Counted from the stretch's first letter, positions 1 through 8,773 are shown. The stretch is DNA of 50,697 bases from JARIHD01 sp036392795 (GCA_036392795.1 DASVXH010000056.1:1-50697); one strand, 5' to 3'. Numbers and translations are program-made. The notes: a model not told the origin generated them from the sequence alone.

Positions 1-586
1 CTATAACAGCCATCAGTCGACGCAAATTGGCGCGATAGTCTACCAAAGACGTTTTTCCTTCTTCCAAACCGGGATCAAGCCCCAAATGATAATGCAGTGT
101 GGCTCGTTTTTGCCCGCCAATGCGCCTGGTGGCAAAAGGAAAAATCCGCCTCAGTGTTTTGAGCGCCTGACGGACGCTTGTCGTGCTAAGGTATGGTCCG
201 AAATACCGTGCGCCGTCATCCAGTGGTCGGCGTGTGGTCGTGACCGTCGGAAAATCGCTGTCGTAATCGATGCGAATATACACCATCGATTTATCGTCGC
301 GCAGCAAAATATTGTAGCGCGGCATATAGCGCCGCACCATTTCTGCCTCTAAAAAGAGCGCTTCCAGTTCGCTTTCGACTATCATCCAATCAGTATCAGC
401 AATTTCTGTCACTAACACCTCAGTTTTTGGATCACGGTGCCGAGATTTCTGAAAATACTGGCGGACACGGTTGCGCAAACTGGCCGCTTTGCCCACATAA
501 ATGATCTCGCCGCCCCGGTCTTTATGAAAATACACGCCGGGCTGCGCGGGTAACGTCTTTAATTTAGTTTTGAACGCATCGGTCAT
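1..586 (-). CDS. uvrC: UvrABC excinuclease subunit C, N-terminal part (cut by window edge)
   Basis: The first 195 codons are visible, from the ATG at 586-584; the rest lies outside the window. UvrC makes the dual incision in nucleotide excision repair after UvrA and UvrB load at a lesion. The N-terminus has the GIY-YIG nuclease pattern: QPGVYFHKD near residue 15, IIYVGKAASLRNRV near residue 28, and the downstream glutamate-rich stretch ALFLEAEMVRRYMPRYNI with YFGPY near residue 130, all typical of UvrC. A TATAAT box sits 11 bases before the ATG and overlaps the stop codon of the preceding def gene, so the gene may have its own short-leader promoter. The recognition is firm; only completeness is unknown. 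Confidence 0.93.
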   Translation of the reverse strand, partial: MTDAFKTKLKTLPAQPGVYFHKDRGGEIIYVGKAASLRNRVRQYFQKSRHRDPKTEVLVTEIADTDWMIVESELEALFLEAEMVRRYMPRYNILLRDDKSMVYIRIDYDSDFPTVTTTRRPLDDGARYFGPYLSTTSVRQALKTLRRIFPFATRRIGGQKRATLHYHLGLDPGLEEGKTSLVDYRANLRRLMAVI

Positions 587-598
587 ACTACGTCACTA

Positions 599-1324
599 TT
601 ATAAATCAGGATTGCCGCCCAGGCCGGAATAAGTGCGCCACCGGTTGAGCGTACAATGTCGCGGCCAGGATTTGTATCGCTTGGCATATGTCTCGAGCTC
701 TTCGGCGTGCACCCAGTGACGGCACGCATCGGATCGAATTCGCTCAGGAAAACGCACACCGTCCAGATGATCAATCTCATGTTGCACTATGCGAGCGGTA
801 AAATTCTCAAAAATGTGTTCGATCTGCCGGCCGTCAGGCGTAAATGCACGAATTTTGACCGCGACAGAACGCCGCACGACACCCCATACGGGACCGGCCG
901 AAAAACAACCCTCCCGACCCAGTACCGTCTCCCGACTGCGCCACACAATCTGAGGATTGATAAAACATTCCAGCTTACCAAAAGCTTTGCGACCCTCCCC
1001 AACCTGCCTGTCTACCAAAATTATTCGTTTTGCAACACCGATCTGAGGCGCGGCCAATCCTACCATGCCACGACCTTTTCGTTTGCTGGCATGTTTTCCG
1101 TCACGCTGACCGTTAGCAGTATCAAACAACTTCTGCACGATCTGCTGGATTTCTTCCGATGTAATCTGCGACTCGTCAACAGATGCCGCTGTCGATCTAA
1201 GTACAGGATGCGTCGGTGGAACAATACCCAGCGCTTCTTCATCGGCAAAGCGCGCCTTATCTGCGACTGTTAGGGTATAATCATCGGCCGGTAGTAGATT
1301 TATTGGGGTTTTATCTACGACCAT
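599..1324 (-). CDS. def: Peptide deformylase
   Basis: Removes the formyl group from the initiator methionine of nascent proteins at the ribosome exit. All three family motifs are present. Motif 1 is GLAAPQIG at residues 89-96. Motif 2 is EGCFS at 138-142, which supplies the metal-binding cysteine C140. Motif 3 is QHEIDHLDG at 181-189, with zinc ligands H182 and H186 and catalytic E183. At 241 residues it is longer than the usual 150-190. The extra length is an N-terminal extension before the PVLRSTAASV strand, a basic insert (KHASKRKGRG) just before motif 1, and a C-terminal tail. It starts 16 bases after the stop of a divergent second deformylase-like gene, so the two are probably co-transcribed downstream of trhO. 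Confidence 0.93.
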   Translation of the reverse strand: MVVDKTPINLLPADDYTLTVADKARFADEEALGIVPPTHPVLRSTAASVDESQITSEEIQQIVQKLFDTANGQRDGKHASKRKGRGMVGLAAPQIGVAKRIILVDRQVGEGRKAFGKLECFINPQIVWRSRETVLGREGCFSAGPVWGVVRRSVAVKIRAFTPDGRQIEHIFENFTARIVQHEIDHLDGVRFPERIRSDACRHWVHAEELETYAKRYKSWPRHCTLNRWRTYSGLGGNPDL

Positions 1325-1340
1325 CTACGTCTCTCATCCC

Positions 1341-2171
1341 TTAGGCAGCCCGATTACGAACATCGGCAGCACCGGCCTCAAAGGCTTCTCGCAGCTCATC
1401 ATTCGGATAAAGATAATTTGGGTCTTTGTAGGTCATGTTATGCCAGCCCACATCGGATAAACGAGGACTCCATTCGTATGCCCGATCATCCCTAAACTCT
1501 TCGTACACACCCCACACTTGGTCGCGATGAACAATATTGCGTACTGCACCCCGTCGATCGCCGGAACGCAGGCCGTGAGTGTGCAATATCTCATGCTGCA
1601 AGCTTCGGGAAGCCTTACCTGAGGCATGAGGAAGATGTACTAATCTACCCTCCACATTCAAGCCTTGAACATCATAGATCGTCGTCCATATATTCTTTGG
1701 AACGCTGACAGTTGCCGAACTAAAGCACCCATCTTTCACCTTTTCGAAAGAGGTATCATCATCTTCCGCGGGCTCTGGCTTTTCACTGGGCGTCAAAAAT
1801 GAGACATTGCCCAAAAGCTGAAATTTGGCCCAACTCCCCTCGTACGCAAAAGGCGTATCAGGCATTTCGGTCGGCACCAACACCAATCGTAACGGCATGG
1901 CGTCCGGTGTTGTCGGTCGTAGCTGGTTATGCGCGAGCCCTCCAAATTTACCTATATCCAGAACCTCAATCAATTGCGCCACCTTGATCATCCGGCCAAT
2001 CTCGTGCTGTACGGCAGCATCTACCATGCGCTCCGGGGTTACTGTCTCGGCTCGCTTGCGAAGTACACGGTCATCTGGTGCCGCCAAACCCAATTCATGC
2101 AATTGCCCCATATAAAAAGCATCTTTGACATTAAGCATGGGGCTTGGGTCGTACATAATTTCGCTAGACAT
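1341..2171 (-). CDS. Divergent peptide deformylase-like protein
   Basis: A 276-residue relative of deformylase. An N-terminal DDRVLRKRAETV resembles the Pro-Val-Leu entry strand of the family. GLAHNQLR at 78-85 matches motif 1 (Gly-Leu-Ala-x-x-Gln). DGCFSS at 147-152 matches motif 2 with Asp in place of Glu and the metal Cys C149 kept. LQHEILHTHG at 191-200 matches motif 3, with H193, E194 and H197 kept but the Asp of HExDH replaced by Leu. The zinc-hydrolase core therefore looks intact while the surroundings have drifted, and an acidic insert (about 130-145) separates motifs 1 and 2. Its start overlaps the trhO stop by 8 bases, and def follows 16 bases later. It could be an active deformylase with altered specificity or an HExxH hydrolase; the sequence does not say which. 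Confidence 0.75.
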   Translation of the reverse strand: MSSEIMYDPSPMLNVKDAFYMGQLHELGLAAPDDRVLRKRAETVTPERMVDAAVQHEIGRMIKVAQLIEVLDIGKFGGLAHNQLRPTTPDAMPLRLVLVPTEMPDTPFAYEGSWAKFQLLGNVSFLTPSEKPEPAEDDDTSFEKVKDGCFSSATVSVPKNIWTTIYDVQGLNVEGRLVHLPHASGKASRSLQHEILHTHGLRSGDRRGAVRNIVHRDQVWGVYEEFRDDRAYEWSPRLSDVGWHNMTYKDPNYLYPNDELREAFEAGAADVRNRAA

Positions 2172-3069
2172 CCGAAAACTCCTTTGTATTGTTACTAACT
2201 ATCCTACAACTAGATGAGCACACATCTTCGCCAGATTTGCAGTCCTTACAAATAAGAACCAATTTGTTGCAGCTTTTGACCGCGCAGTTTTCAAAATTAC
2301 TGGTTTTTGCAGCGCAGTGTACACATTCGCCAATTTCCTTGGCTTTGTCGCTGAATGTAACGTTCATACGGCCGTCAAAAACATACAACGACCCTTCCCA
2401 TAGGCCATCGTCGCGATACGCTTCGCCGTATTTCACAATACCGCCGTCCATTTGATAAACGTCCTTGAATCCGCGATTCTTCATCAGCGCCGACAGAATC
2501 TCGCAGCGAATACCACCCGTACAATAGGTGACGACCGGCTTGTTTTTGATGTCGTTGTATTTTGGGTCTTCCAGCTCTTTTATAAAATCGCGGCTGGTTT
2601 TAACATCGGGTACAACGGCATTTTTGAACTTGCCCACTTGCGCCTCGTACGCATTACGACCATCAAAAAATATTACATCGTCTCCATATTTTTCTACCAG
2701 TTCGTGCACTTGATGCGGTTTTAGATGTTTGCCGCCGCCTACGATGCCGTTTTCGTCTACCTTTATCTCATCTGCGGCATCAAAGGCCACAATTTCGTCA
2801 CGCACCTTGACACTGAGTTTTGGAAAATTATCGCGACCGCCGTCCGACCATTTAAATGCAGTACCCTTAAAGAGGGGATACTCTTTTGTGGCCTTTACAT
2901 ACGCTTTAACGTCATTAATATCACCCCCCACCGTACCATTAATCCCGTGCTTGGAAATTAAAATACGTCCGCGTAGTCTCAGACTTTCGCAGAGCGTCTT
3001 TTGCCACAGTCGAACCGCTTCCGGGTCGCTGATTGGGGCAAACTTATAGTAAAGAATAATCTTTTGCAT
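2164..3069 (-). CDS. trhO: tRNA uridine(34) hydroxylase, rhodanese family
   Basis: TrhO (YceA) makes 5-hydroxyuridine at wobble position 34 of tRNAs, using molecular oxygen. The 301-residue protein shows the expected parts: an acylphosphatase-like N-terminal domain with LRLRGRILISKHGINGTVGG at 31-49, a rhodanese domain with FFDGRNAYE, and the active-site loop YCTGGIRCE at 182-190 with C183 and C189. A C-terminal segment is rich in cysteines (CVHCAAKTSNFENC, then CNKLVLICKDC) and probably binds zinc. An extended -10 element (TGG followed by TATGAT) lies 8 bases before the ATG and no clear ribosome site is seen. It heads the operon with the two deformylase-type genes, all concerned with translation. 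Confidence 0.93.
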   Translation of the reverse strand: MQKIILYYKFAPISDPEAVRLWQKTLCESLRLRGRILISKHGINGTVGGDINDVKAYVKATKEYPLFKGTAFKWSDGGRDNFPKLSVKVRDEIVAFDAADEIKVDENGIVGGGKHLKPHQVHELVEKYGDDVIFFDGRNAYEAQVGKFKNAVVPDVKTSRDFIKELEDPKYNDIKNKPVVTYCTGGIRCEILSALMKNRGFKDVYQMDGGIVKYGEAYRDDGLWEGSLYVFDGRMNVTFSDKAKEIGECVHCAAKTSNFENCAVKSCNKLVLICKDCKSGEDVCSSSCRIVSNNTKEFSDV

Positions 3070-3133
3070 CAGAGGTAATCATACCATAATAATGCTAAAA
3101 AGTAAGGATTTTATCCGTCTGACGCAGCCAGCA

Positions 3134-4822
3134 CTAGGCGTTCTTGCCTTGTTCGGCGGCCCCGCCGTGCAACGGTCTGTGCGCAGCCCACGCGTCCATC
3201 GTAGTCGCGATGGTCACCGCCTCCTGACGAAGACTCTCCAGCGCCATTTCGGCAGTAGATTTGGCGCCGCGAATACTCTTCGTTATCATATCCCTTTGCT
3301 CATGTGTGACATCCTGACGAATCATTAGCATCACTTCGATGACGGCCTGAATGGGCGACCGGCCGCTACTCTTTAATTCGGCGCCCACAGCCACCCGCAT
3401 ACTATTCTCAGGCCGTACATTCAAGGGGTATTCACCGCCAAAGTATTTACGTAGCTCCTCATGTGTCACGGGTATTTTGGTCAACGTAATATTGCGTAGC
3501 TGTCCATGAAATTTGGCGCATAGCTTCTCGCCGACGTCAAATGCCTTCCAGCGTTCCAGTCTGACACCGCGTGGATTGGAGGGCTGTAAATCTCGGTAGA
3601 ATCCCCGTCCCAGCAGTTCTAAATTTTTGCTAATGATGGCACAAAAATCCTTCTTGGAAAGATTCTGGCCGACTTCGCTGAGCGGGACTGTTTCGCCCGG
3701 CTGAGCCATCAGCACCCCTCTTTTTACCTGAAAATCCCCAAGCAGATCATACAGCTCCCTATCATTGTCGGTCATTTTTTCAGGGCCACCGTGTTCGGCC
3801 TCGCCGTGTGGGGGAGCTTGAAGCAATTCATTGAGTTCTTGCCACTTTACTACTTGCTGGTGCATAAAAGCAGCACCCAGTTCTGCCTCCTTAATCAGCC
3901 CGTCCAGCTTCGTTCTGAATTTCCTTGGGTCTTCCATAAAAACCTTGCAAATAGCCTTACTGGCCACATCCTGACGCCGGGCAATCACCCACTCTAGGTA
4001 TCCCACTGGAAAATGCGCCAGAGAAACGCCGTCAGCGGACAACAACCGATCCCAGTCACTTAGTCGATTCGCCTGGAGTACGACTGCCAATCTCTGCCAT
4101 TCCTCCCCCAGCGCGGCAACTATTTCTGTCTGCTTCTCAAAGTCAAGTCGCATAAAATCCGGATAGGGCGGAGAAAATTTCACGCGCGATTTAATGGCTC
4201 TGTCCAACTCTTCTATATGGCTATTGGTTATGGGCAACTGTTTAGCCGACTTAATAAGTGTATCTTTACTTACCAACACCAGGTCCTTATGTAGTTCACG
4301 AACCACACTCCGACGATCTTCATCGTACTGATCCATAGCCAGGCGCCGCTGGCCCAGAGCAATAATATGCAAGTTGCGCATAAAGAAAACCCGATACTCG
4401 GTACTTTCCAGCATCGGCGATGCACTACCTAGACTTGTCCAATAATTAATAGCCAGCTCATCGACGTAACGTTTTTCTTTTGTAAATCGATAACGCGGCA
4501 TGCTGAGAGCCGTTAATCCAGCCTTGTCGTTGCTCTGACGGGCTTGAGCCAAATAGGTCGTCGGCACGATCTGTTCGCTCGCTTCTAATGGCGTTGTTTC
4601 TAATGGATAATCAAAGACTACTTCCGCTAATCGTTTCTCCCGCGCAGCACGGATATTGCGGATCGCATCGCGCCATGGCGAGTCGATATTAAATGATTCG
4701 CCGCCTCTCCATTTTAGCGACTCGTGCAACTCAACGATTTCCGACAGACCCAAACCATTAATAAGCCCAAGGTCCTGGGGCAAGTCTTGTTCTGGGGATG
4801 AGGGGTAGCCTTCTGTACTCAT
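3134..4822 (-). CDS. Unrecognised 562-residue protein
   Basis: No family recognised. The ATG at 4822 is preferred over an in-frame TTG six codons upstream, because a TATAGT box lies 9 bases before the ATG with TTGCCG 18 bases further up, which implies a very short leader. The protein has no signal peptide or membrane segment. It looks largely alpha-helical and charged, with several Arg/Lys- and Glu-rich stretches (such as ERLAEVVFDYP near the N-terminus), a central linker PPHGEAEHGGPEK near residue 350 that may separate two domains, and an Ala-rich C-terminal helix. The gene is transcribed towards trhO with a 64-base gap. A cytosolic structural or regulatory role is possible, but nothing specific can be claimed. 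Confidence 0.75.
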   Translation of the reverse strand: MSTEGYPSSPEQDLPQDLGLINGLGLSEIVELHESLKWRGGESFNIDSPWRDAIRNIRAAREKRLAEVVFDYPLETTPLEASEQIVPTTYLAQARQSNDKAGLTALSMPRYRFTKEKRYVDELAINYWTSLGSASPMLESTEYRVFFMRNLHIIALGQRRLAMDQYDEDRRSVVRELHKDLVLVSKDTLIKSAKQLPITNSHIEELDRAIKSRVKFSPPYPDFMRLDFEKQTEIVAALGEEWQRLAVVLQANRLSDWDRLLSADGVSLAHFPVGYLEWVIARRQDVASKAICKVFMEDPRKFRTKLDGLIKEAELGAAFMHQQVVKWQELNELLQAPPHGEAEHGGPEKMTDNDRELYDLLGDFQVKRGVLMAQPGETVPLSEVGQNLSKKDFCAIISKNLELLGRGFYRDLQPSNPRGVRLERWKAFDVGEKLCAKFHGQLRNITLTKIPVTHEELRKYFGGEYPLNVRPENSMRVAVGAELKSSGRSPIQAVIEVMLMIRQDVTHEQRDMITKSIRGAKSTAEMALESLRQEAVTIATTMDAWAAHRPLHGGAAEQGKNA

Positions 4823-4913
4823 AAGCTTTCGACTATACAATAATTCTGCTCATCACGGCAAATCCATCGCCATGTGATATATGTTGTATTTTTATATACA
4901 AAATATAATCTGT

Positions 4914-4943
4914 TTGCATTAGAATTGACAGTCATGATATAGT
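4914..4943 (+). promoter_or_regulatory. Sigma-70-type promoter ahead of the small ORF and ABC genes
   Basis: TTGCAT (4914-4919), 18 bases, then TATAGT (4938-4943). The region upstream is very AT-rich, with a second TATAAT at 4904-4909. Transcription would start near 4950 and cover the small ORF at 4979 and the three ABC exporter genes. Confidence 0.5.
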
Positions 4944-4978
4944 GGAAAGCATCATTATGTAACGGAAAGGATCGAACC

Positions 4979-5047
4979 ATGATCAACACAGACAATCAGA
5001 TGAACGACGACTATTCGGCCTTTTCCGTCGCTATTCTCCCCTTGTAA
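4979..5047 (+). CDS. Small ORF of 22 codons upstream of ABC exporters
   Basis: The peptide begins MINTDNQMNDDY and ends SVAILPL before a TAA. A good ribosome site (GGAAAGGA) lies about 6 bases before the ATG, and a promoter-like element sits about 35 bases further up, so translation is plausible. The N-terminal half is polar and acidic and the C-terminal half hydrophobic. The stop lies 47 bases before the first ABC exporter gene, and no terminator is visible between them. It may be a leader peptide that sets expression of the exporters, or a short secreted peptide that they carry. No modification enzyme or C39 peptidase domain is nearby, so a classical RiPP or bacteriocin locus is not shown. 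Confidence 0.45.
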   Translation: MINTDNQMNDDYSAFSVAILPL

Positions 5048-5094
5048 CACCAAACTAAACCTTTATCACTCTAAGTCGAACCGTAGGAGTTCGT

Positions 5095-6885
5095 ATGAAA
5101 AAAACTCTCGAAAAACAGCTTATTAAGCGAACACTGTTCATATACTGGCAGCATGCCTGGAAATACAAAGCCTTGGTGATCGGCCTGCTCACCGTCGTTC
5201 CAACTACGGTATTTGTGTTCACCTTTTTGCCGCCCCTCATTTTTTCCAGCATCTTACAGCGGTTGAGCGACGGCGAATTTATTCGTGGTGATCTGTGGGG
5301 TAGTTTTGGCTCGGACCTGGTTTTGTATGCCGGCGTCTGTCTGTTAGGTGGCGTCATTTTGTGGCGACTGACCATCTTTTTGATCTGGCGCCTGGAAATG
5401 AATGTTACGCGCGATCTATATCAGCGTATCTTTGGTCATCTAATGCAACTCAGCTCTTCGTTTCACGCCAATCGATTTAGTGGTTCGCTTGTTTCGCAGT
5501 CCAATAAATTCACCGGCGGCTATGTCCGCATTGCCGACAGCGTTGTATTTGACCTAATTACCCTGATCCTGGCCTTTGTATTTACCTTTGCTATTTTGTG
5601 GCCTAGGTCACCGCTGATTGTGCTGATAATGGCAAGTTTTTCGGTCGTTTTTATCGCCACGTCTATCTTGGTTACGGCCAAAATTCGTCGTTTAAATGCC
5701 GTCGAGGCCACCAAGAGTAATCAGCAAACCGGCTTTTTGGCAGATGCCATTACTAATGTCATGGCAGTTAAAAGCTTTGCGGGTGGTCATTACGAAGAAG
5801 AGCGCTACGCGCGTGCAACTAACGAAACTCGCGACGCCACTAACACCGTCATGTGGGCCAGTATAAAGCGGGAAACACTTTTTGCCAGCATTACCACTTC
5901 TTTGGGAGTCGCTACGCTCGTAACCGCGGTTGCTAGCATCGTACTTCATCAGGCCGATATTGCCACTATTTTTCTGGTCGTCACCTACACCGCTGCTATC
6001 GGCGAAAGATTATGGGAATTTAGCCAGCGTACGCTACGCAATCTAAACCGAGCATTCGGGGACGCCCAGGATATGGCAGAAATATTGGGCCTGGAGCCAG
6101 CGGTTCGAGACATTAAACATCCCGAAAAACCACGTATCAAACGCGGTGCCATAGAATTTCAGAATATGACCTTTACACACCCAGAAAATGACGATTCGTT
6201 GTTTGACCGTCTCAACATCACCATACAACCAGGCGAAAAGATTGGTCTGGTTGGCCGATCTGGGTCGGGTAAAACCAGCCTGACAAAACTGTTGCTGCGC
6301 TTTAATGATATCGATAGCGGCAAGATCCTGATCGACGGGCAAAACATCGCCCATCTAAGCCAGGATGACCTGCGGCGTCATATTGCGTACGTGCCGCAGG
6401 AGCCATTACTATTCCATCGAACCATTCGTGAGAATATTGCCTACGGTAGGCCGGAGGCAAGTGAAGAAGAGATCAAAGCGGCAGCCCACAAAGCCAACGC
6501 CAGCGAATTTATTGAAAAGCTTGCTAGTGGCTATGACACGTTAGTTGGTGAACGCGGCGTTAAGCTATCTGGCGGACAACGCCAACGCATTGCAATTGCA
6601 CGGGCTATACTCAAGGATGCACCGATTTTGGTGTTGGATGAGGCTACGAGTGCATTGGATTCCGAAAGCGAAAAGCTGATTCAGGCGGCCCTTTGGGAGC
6701 TCATGAAAAAGCGCACAGCCATTGTGATTGCCCACCGTTTGAGTACTATTCAAAAAATGGATCGGATTCTAGTTATGGAGGCTGGTGAAATCATCGAACA
6801 GGGTTCACACGCTGAACTTGTAAACGCCAATGGCACTTACGCTCAGCTATGGGCCCACCAAACTGGTGGATTTTTAGAGGAATAG
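5095..6885 (+). CDS. ABC exporter, fused TMD-NBD (first of three)
   Basis: A 596-residue half-transporter of the MsbA/LmrA type, which works as a dimer to export hydrophobic compounds, lipids or peptides with ATP. The membrane domain (about 1-330) starts with a helix near AWKYKALVIGLLTVVP and includes helices such as ITLILAFVFTFAILW. The ATPase domain holds Walker A GRSGSGKTS, the Q-loop YVPQEPLLF, signature LSGGQRQR, Walker B ILVLDEATSALD with the catalytic Glu, and H-loop IAHRLSTI. All catalytic residues are present. A TAGGAG ribosome site precedes the ATG by 6 bases. It is closely similar to the next gene, with patches of near-identical DNA in the ATPase region. The substrate is unknown. 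Confidence 0.9.
   Translation: MKKTLEKQLIKRTLFIYWQHAWKYKALVIGLLTVVPTTVFVFTFLPPLIFSSILQRLSDGEFIRGDLWGSFGSDLVLYAGVCLLGGVILWRLTIFLIWRLEMNVTRDLYQRIFGHLMQLSSSFHANRFSGSLVSQSNKFTGGYVRIADSVVFDLITLILAFVFTFAILWPRSPLIVLIMASFSVVFIATSILVTAKIRRLNAVEATKSNQQTGFLADAITNVMAVKSFAGGHYEEERYARATNETRDATNTVMWASIKRETLFASITTSLGVATLVTAVASIVLHQADIATIFLVVTYTAAIGERLWEFSQRTLRNLNRAFGDAQDMAEILGLEPAVRDIKHPEKPRIKRGAIEFQNMTFTHPENDDSLFDRLNITIQPGEKIGLVGRSGSGKTSLTKLLLRFNDIDSGKILIDGQNIAHLSQDDLRRHIAYVPQEPLLFHRTIRENIAYGRPEASEEEIKAAAHKANASEFIEKLASGYDTLVGERGVKLSGGQRQRIAIARAILKDAPILVLDEATSALDSESEKLIQAALWELMKKRTAIVIAHRLSTIQKMDRILVMEAGEIIEQGSHAELVNANGTYAQLWAHQTGGFLEE
6364..6464 (+). repeat. Near-identical ABC patch, copy 1 (Q-loop region)
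   Basis: These 101 bases match 8211-8311 with only two mismatches, although the DNA just outside is clearly diverged. The patch encodes the Q-loop segment of the ATPase domain. Confidence 0.85.
6544..6654 (+). repeat. Identical ABC patches, copy 1 (signature/Walker B region)
   Basis: 6568-6654 is identical over 87 bases to 8415-8501. The overlapping 6544-6587 is identical over 44 bases to 10199-10242. Both cover the LSGGQRQR signature, and the first also covers Walker B. Exact DNA identity beyond what protein conservation needs points to conversion. Confidence 0.85.
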
Positions 6886-6938
6886 GAGTTTCTAGGGTAT
6901 ACTTAATGATCGATCCGACTTCCGCAACCAAATGAACT

Positions 6939-8756
6939 ATGTCCGAATCTGAATTTCATCAAAACAACGTACGCAAGATCGCCAAGACGTATTGGCAATA
7001 CGCCCGGAACTATCCCCGTTACCTTATTGGAATGGGGGTAGTGTTACCCGTTGCACTGCTGATGCATCAATTTCTGCCGCCGTTAGTCGTGGCAACCATA
7101 TTGAACCGTCTGAGTAATGGCGAATTCACTCACGGTGATCTGTGGGGTAGTTTTGGTTGGCTGATTTTACTTTATGCGCTCTTCCGAATGAGCAGCGCAA
7201 CAATCGTTTGGCGTCTTGTCATCATTTGGATGGACAGAATGAACGCCAGCATACAGCGCGATATTGCAACGCATATCTTTGGCCACCTACTACGCCAAAG
7301 TCCAGGGTTTCATGCTGATCGCTTTAGCGGCACACTAGTCGCCCAGACCAACAATTTTCTGGCCGCCTACACTCGTCTAACCGAAGCGGCCGTTCTGCAA
7401 TTTGTACCACTCATTTTATCGTTTATATTTGCCTCGGTCGTTTTACTGCCACGCGCACCGCTGTTTGTCGTTTTATTAATTGTCTTGTCAATTATATACG
7501 CATTTATTACCAGCAAAGGCACTCGCATTATCCGTCAAAAGAGCGGCCAGGCAGCGGCCGCACAGAGCAATCAGACCGGCCACCTGGCCGACACCATAGC
7601 CAATGTGCTAGCAGTTAAAAGCTTTGCCCGCACGTCGCACGAACAAAAACGATTCAATCGCATAGCAGACGCCACCTATCACAAAATGCTGGACCATGCC
7701 GATACCAATAATCACCGCGAGCTGCACTTTAGTATTTTCACGTCGACCATTACCACCCTGTCTCTGGTGATAGCCCTGGCAAGTGTAGTTTTATTTGATG
7801 CCAATATCGCCACCGCCTTTTTGGTAATAGATTACAGCGCTACAATCGTTACCAGACTATGGCAATTTAGTGCCGTGACGCTACGAGACGTCAATCGCTC
7901 CTTTGGTGAAGCCAACGACATGGTTACCATCCTGCAAACCGAGCCCGATGTCGCCGAGCCCAAGCACCCCATAAAACCACAGATATCGAAAGGAGAAATC
8001 AGTTTCGATAACGTCACATTTACTCATATAGATACCCGCGATGCGTTGTTTACTGATTTTTCCCTGCATATTCCTGCTGGCAAAAAAATCGGCTTGGTTG
8101 GCCGCTCTGGTGCAGGCAAATCAACCTTTGCCAAATTATTGCTACGATTTGCCGATATCGAAGGTGGACACATACGCATTGACGGTCAGGATATTTCGCA
8201 GCTAGCGCAAGATGACCTGCGGCGTCATATTGCGTACGTACCGCAGGAGCCCTTACTATTCCATCGAACCATTCGTGAGAATATTGCCTACGGTAGGCCG
8301 GAGGCAAGTGACAGTGACATCGTAACCGCCGCAAAGCGGGCGCATGCACATGAATTTATTACGGCCATGCCAAAAGGCTACGATACTTTAGTGGGCGAGC
8401 ATGGCATTAAATTGTCTGGCGGACAACGCCAACGCATTGCAATTGCACGGGCTATACTCAAGGATGCACCGATTTTGGTGTTGGATGAGGCTACGAGTGC
8501 ACTTGACTCGGAGAGCGAACGTTTGATTCAATCTGCGCTAGGCGAATTGATGGAGGGCCGCACGGCCGTCATCATTGCCCATCGCCTGAGCACCATTCAA
8601 AGCCTGGATTCCATAGTCGTTTTGGAGCAAGGCAAGGTGATCGAACAAGGAAACCACGGCGATTTACTGGCCCACAATGGCGTGTACGCATCACTATGGC
8701 TACATCAGACAGGCGGTTTTATTGCCGATGAGGATACAGAAAAAAACACCAAATAA
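6939..8756 (+). CDS. ABC exporter, fused TMD-NBD (second of three)
   Basis: A 605-residue exporter, the closest paralog of the gene before it. Both membrane domains share patterns such as LSNGEFTHGDLWGSFG and AVKSFA. The ATPase domain is complete, with Walker A GRSGAGKST, Q-loop YVPQEPLLF, LSGGQRQR, LVLDEATSALD and the AHRLSTI switch. It begins 53 bases after the first gene. A TATACT box (6898-6903) and a possible 9-codon mini-ORF (6906-6935) lie in that gap, and no good ribosome site precedes the ATG, so translation may rely on coupling. With the first gene it could form a homodimer or heterodimer, since both sites look competent. The substrate cannot be named. Confidence 0.9.
   Translation: MSESEFHQNNVRKIAKTYWQYARNYPRYLIGMGVVLPVALLMHQFLPPLVVATILNRLSNGEFTHGDLWGSFGWLILLYALFRMSSATIVWRLVIIWMDRMNASIQRDIATHIFGHLLRQSPGFHADRFSGTLVAQTNNFLAAYTRLTEAAVLQFVPLILSFIFASVVLLPRAPLFVVLLIVLSIIYAFITSKGTRIIRQKSGQAAAAQSNQTGHLADTIANVLAVKSFARTSHEQKRFNRIADATYHKMLDHADTNNHRELHFSIFTSTITTLSLVIALASVVLFDANIATAFLVIDYSATIVTRLWQFSAVTLRDVNRSFGEANDMVTILQTEPDVAEPKHPIKPQISKGEISFDNVTFTHIDTRDALFTDFSLHIPAGKKIGLVGRSGAGKSTFAKLLLRFADIEGGHIRIDGQDISQLAQDDLRRHIAYVPQEPLLFHRTIRENIAYGRPEASDSDIVTAAKRAHAHEFITAMPKGYDTLVGEHGIKLSGGQRQRIAIARAILKDAPILVLDEATSALDSESERLIQSALGELMEGRTAVIIAHRLSTIQSLDSIVVLEQGKVIEQGNHGDLLAHNGVYASLWLHQTGGFIADEDTEKNTK
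8211..8311 (+). repeat. Near-identical ABC patch, copy 2 (Q-loop region)
   Basis: Partner of 6364-6464, with 99 of 101 bases identical. It suggests recent gene conversion between the first two exporter genes. Confidence 0.85.
8415..8501 (+). repeat. Identical ABC patch, copy 2 (signature/Walker B region)
   Basis: All 87 bases match 6568-6654 in the first exporter gene. Flanking codons differ at many silent positions. Confidence 0.85.
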
Positions 8757-8773
8757 TGTAAAATAGGGTCTAT

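Noticed and set aside
656..1273. A long plus-strand frame opposite def
   Set aside because: It mirrors a clear deformylase gene on the other strand and shows no protein-like motifs.
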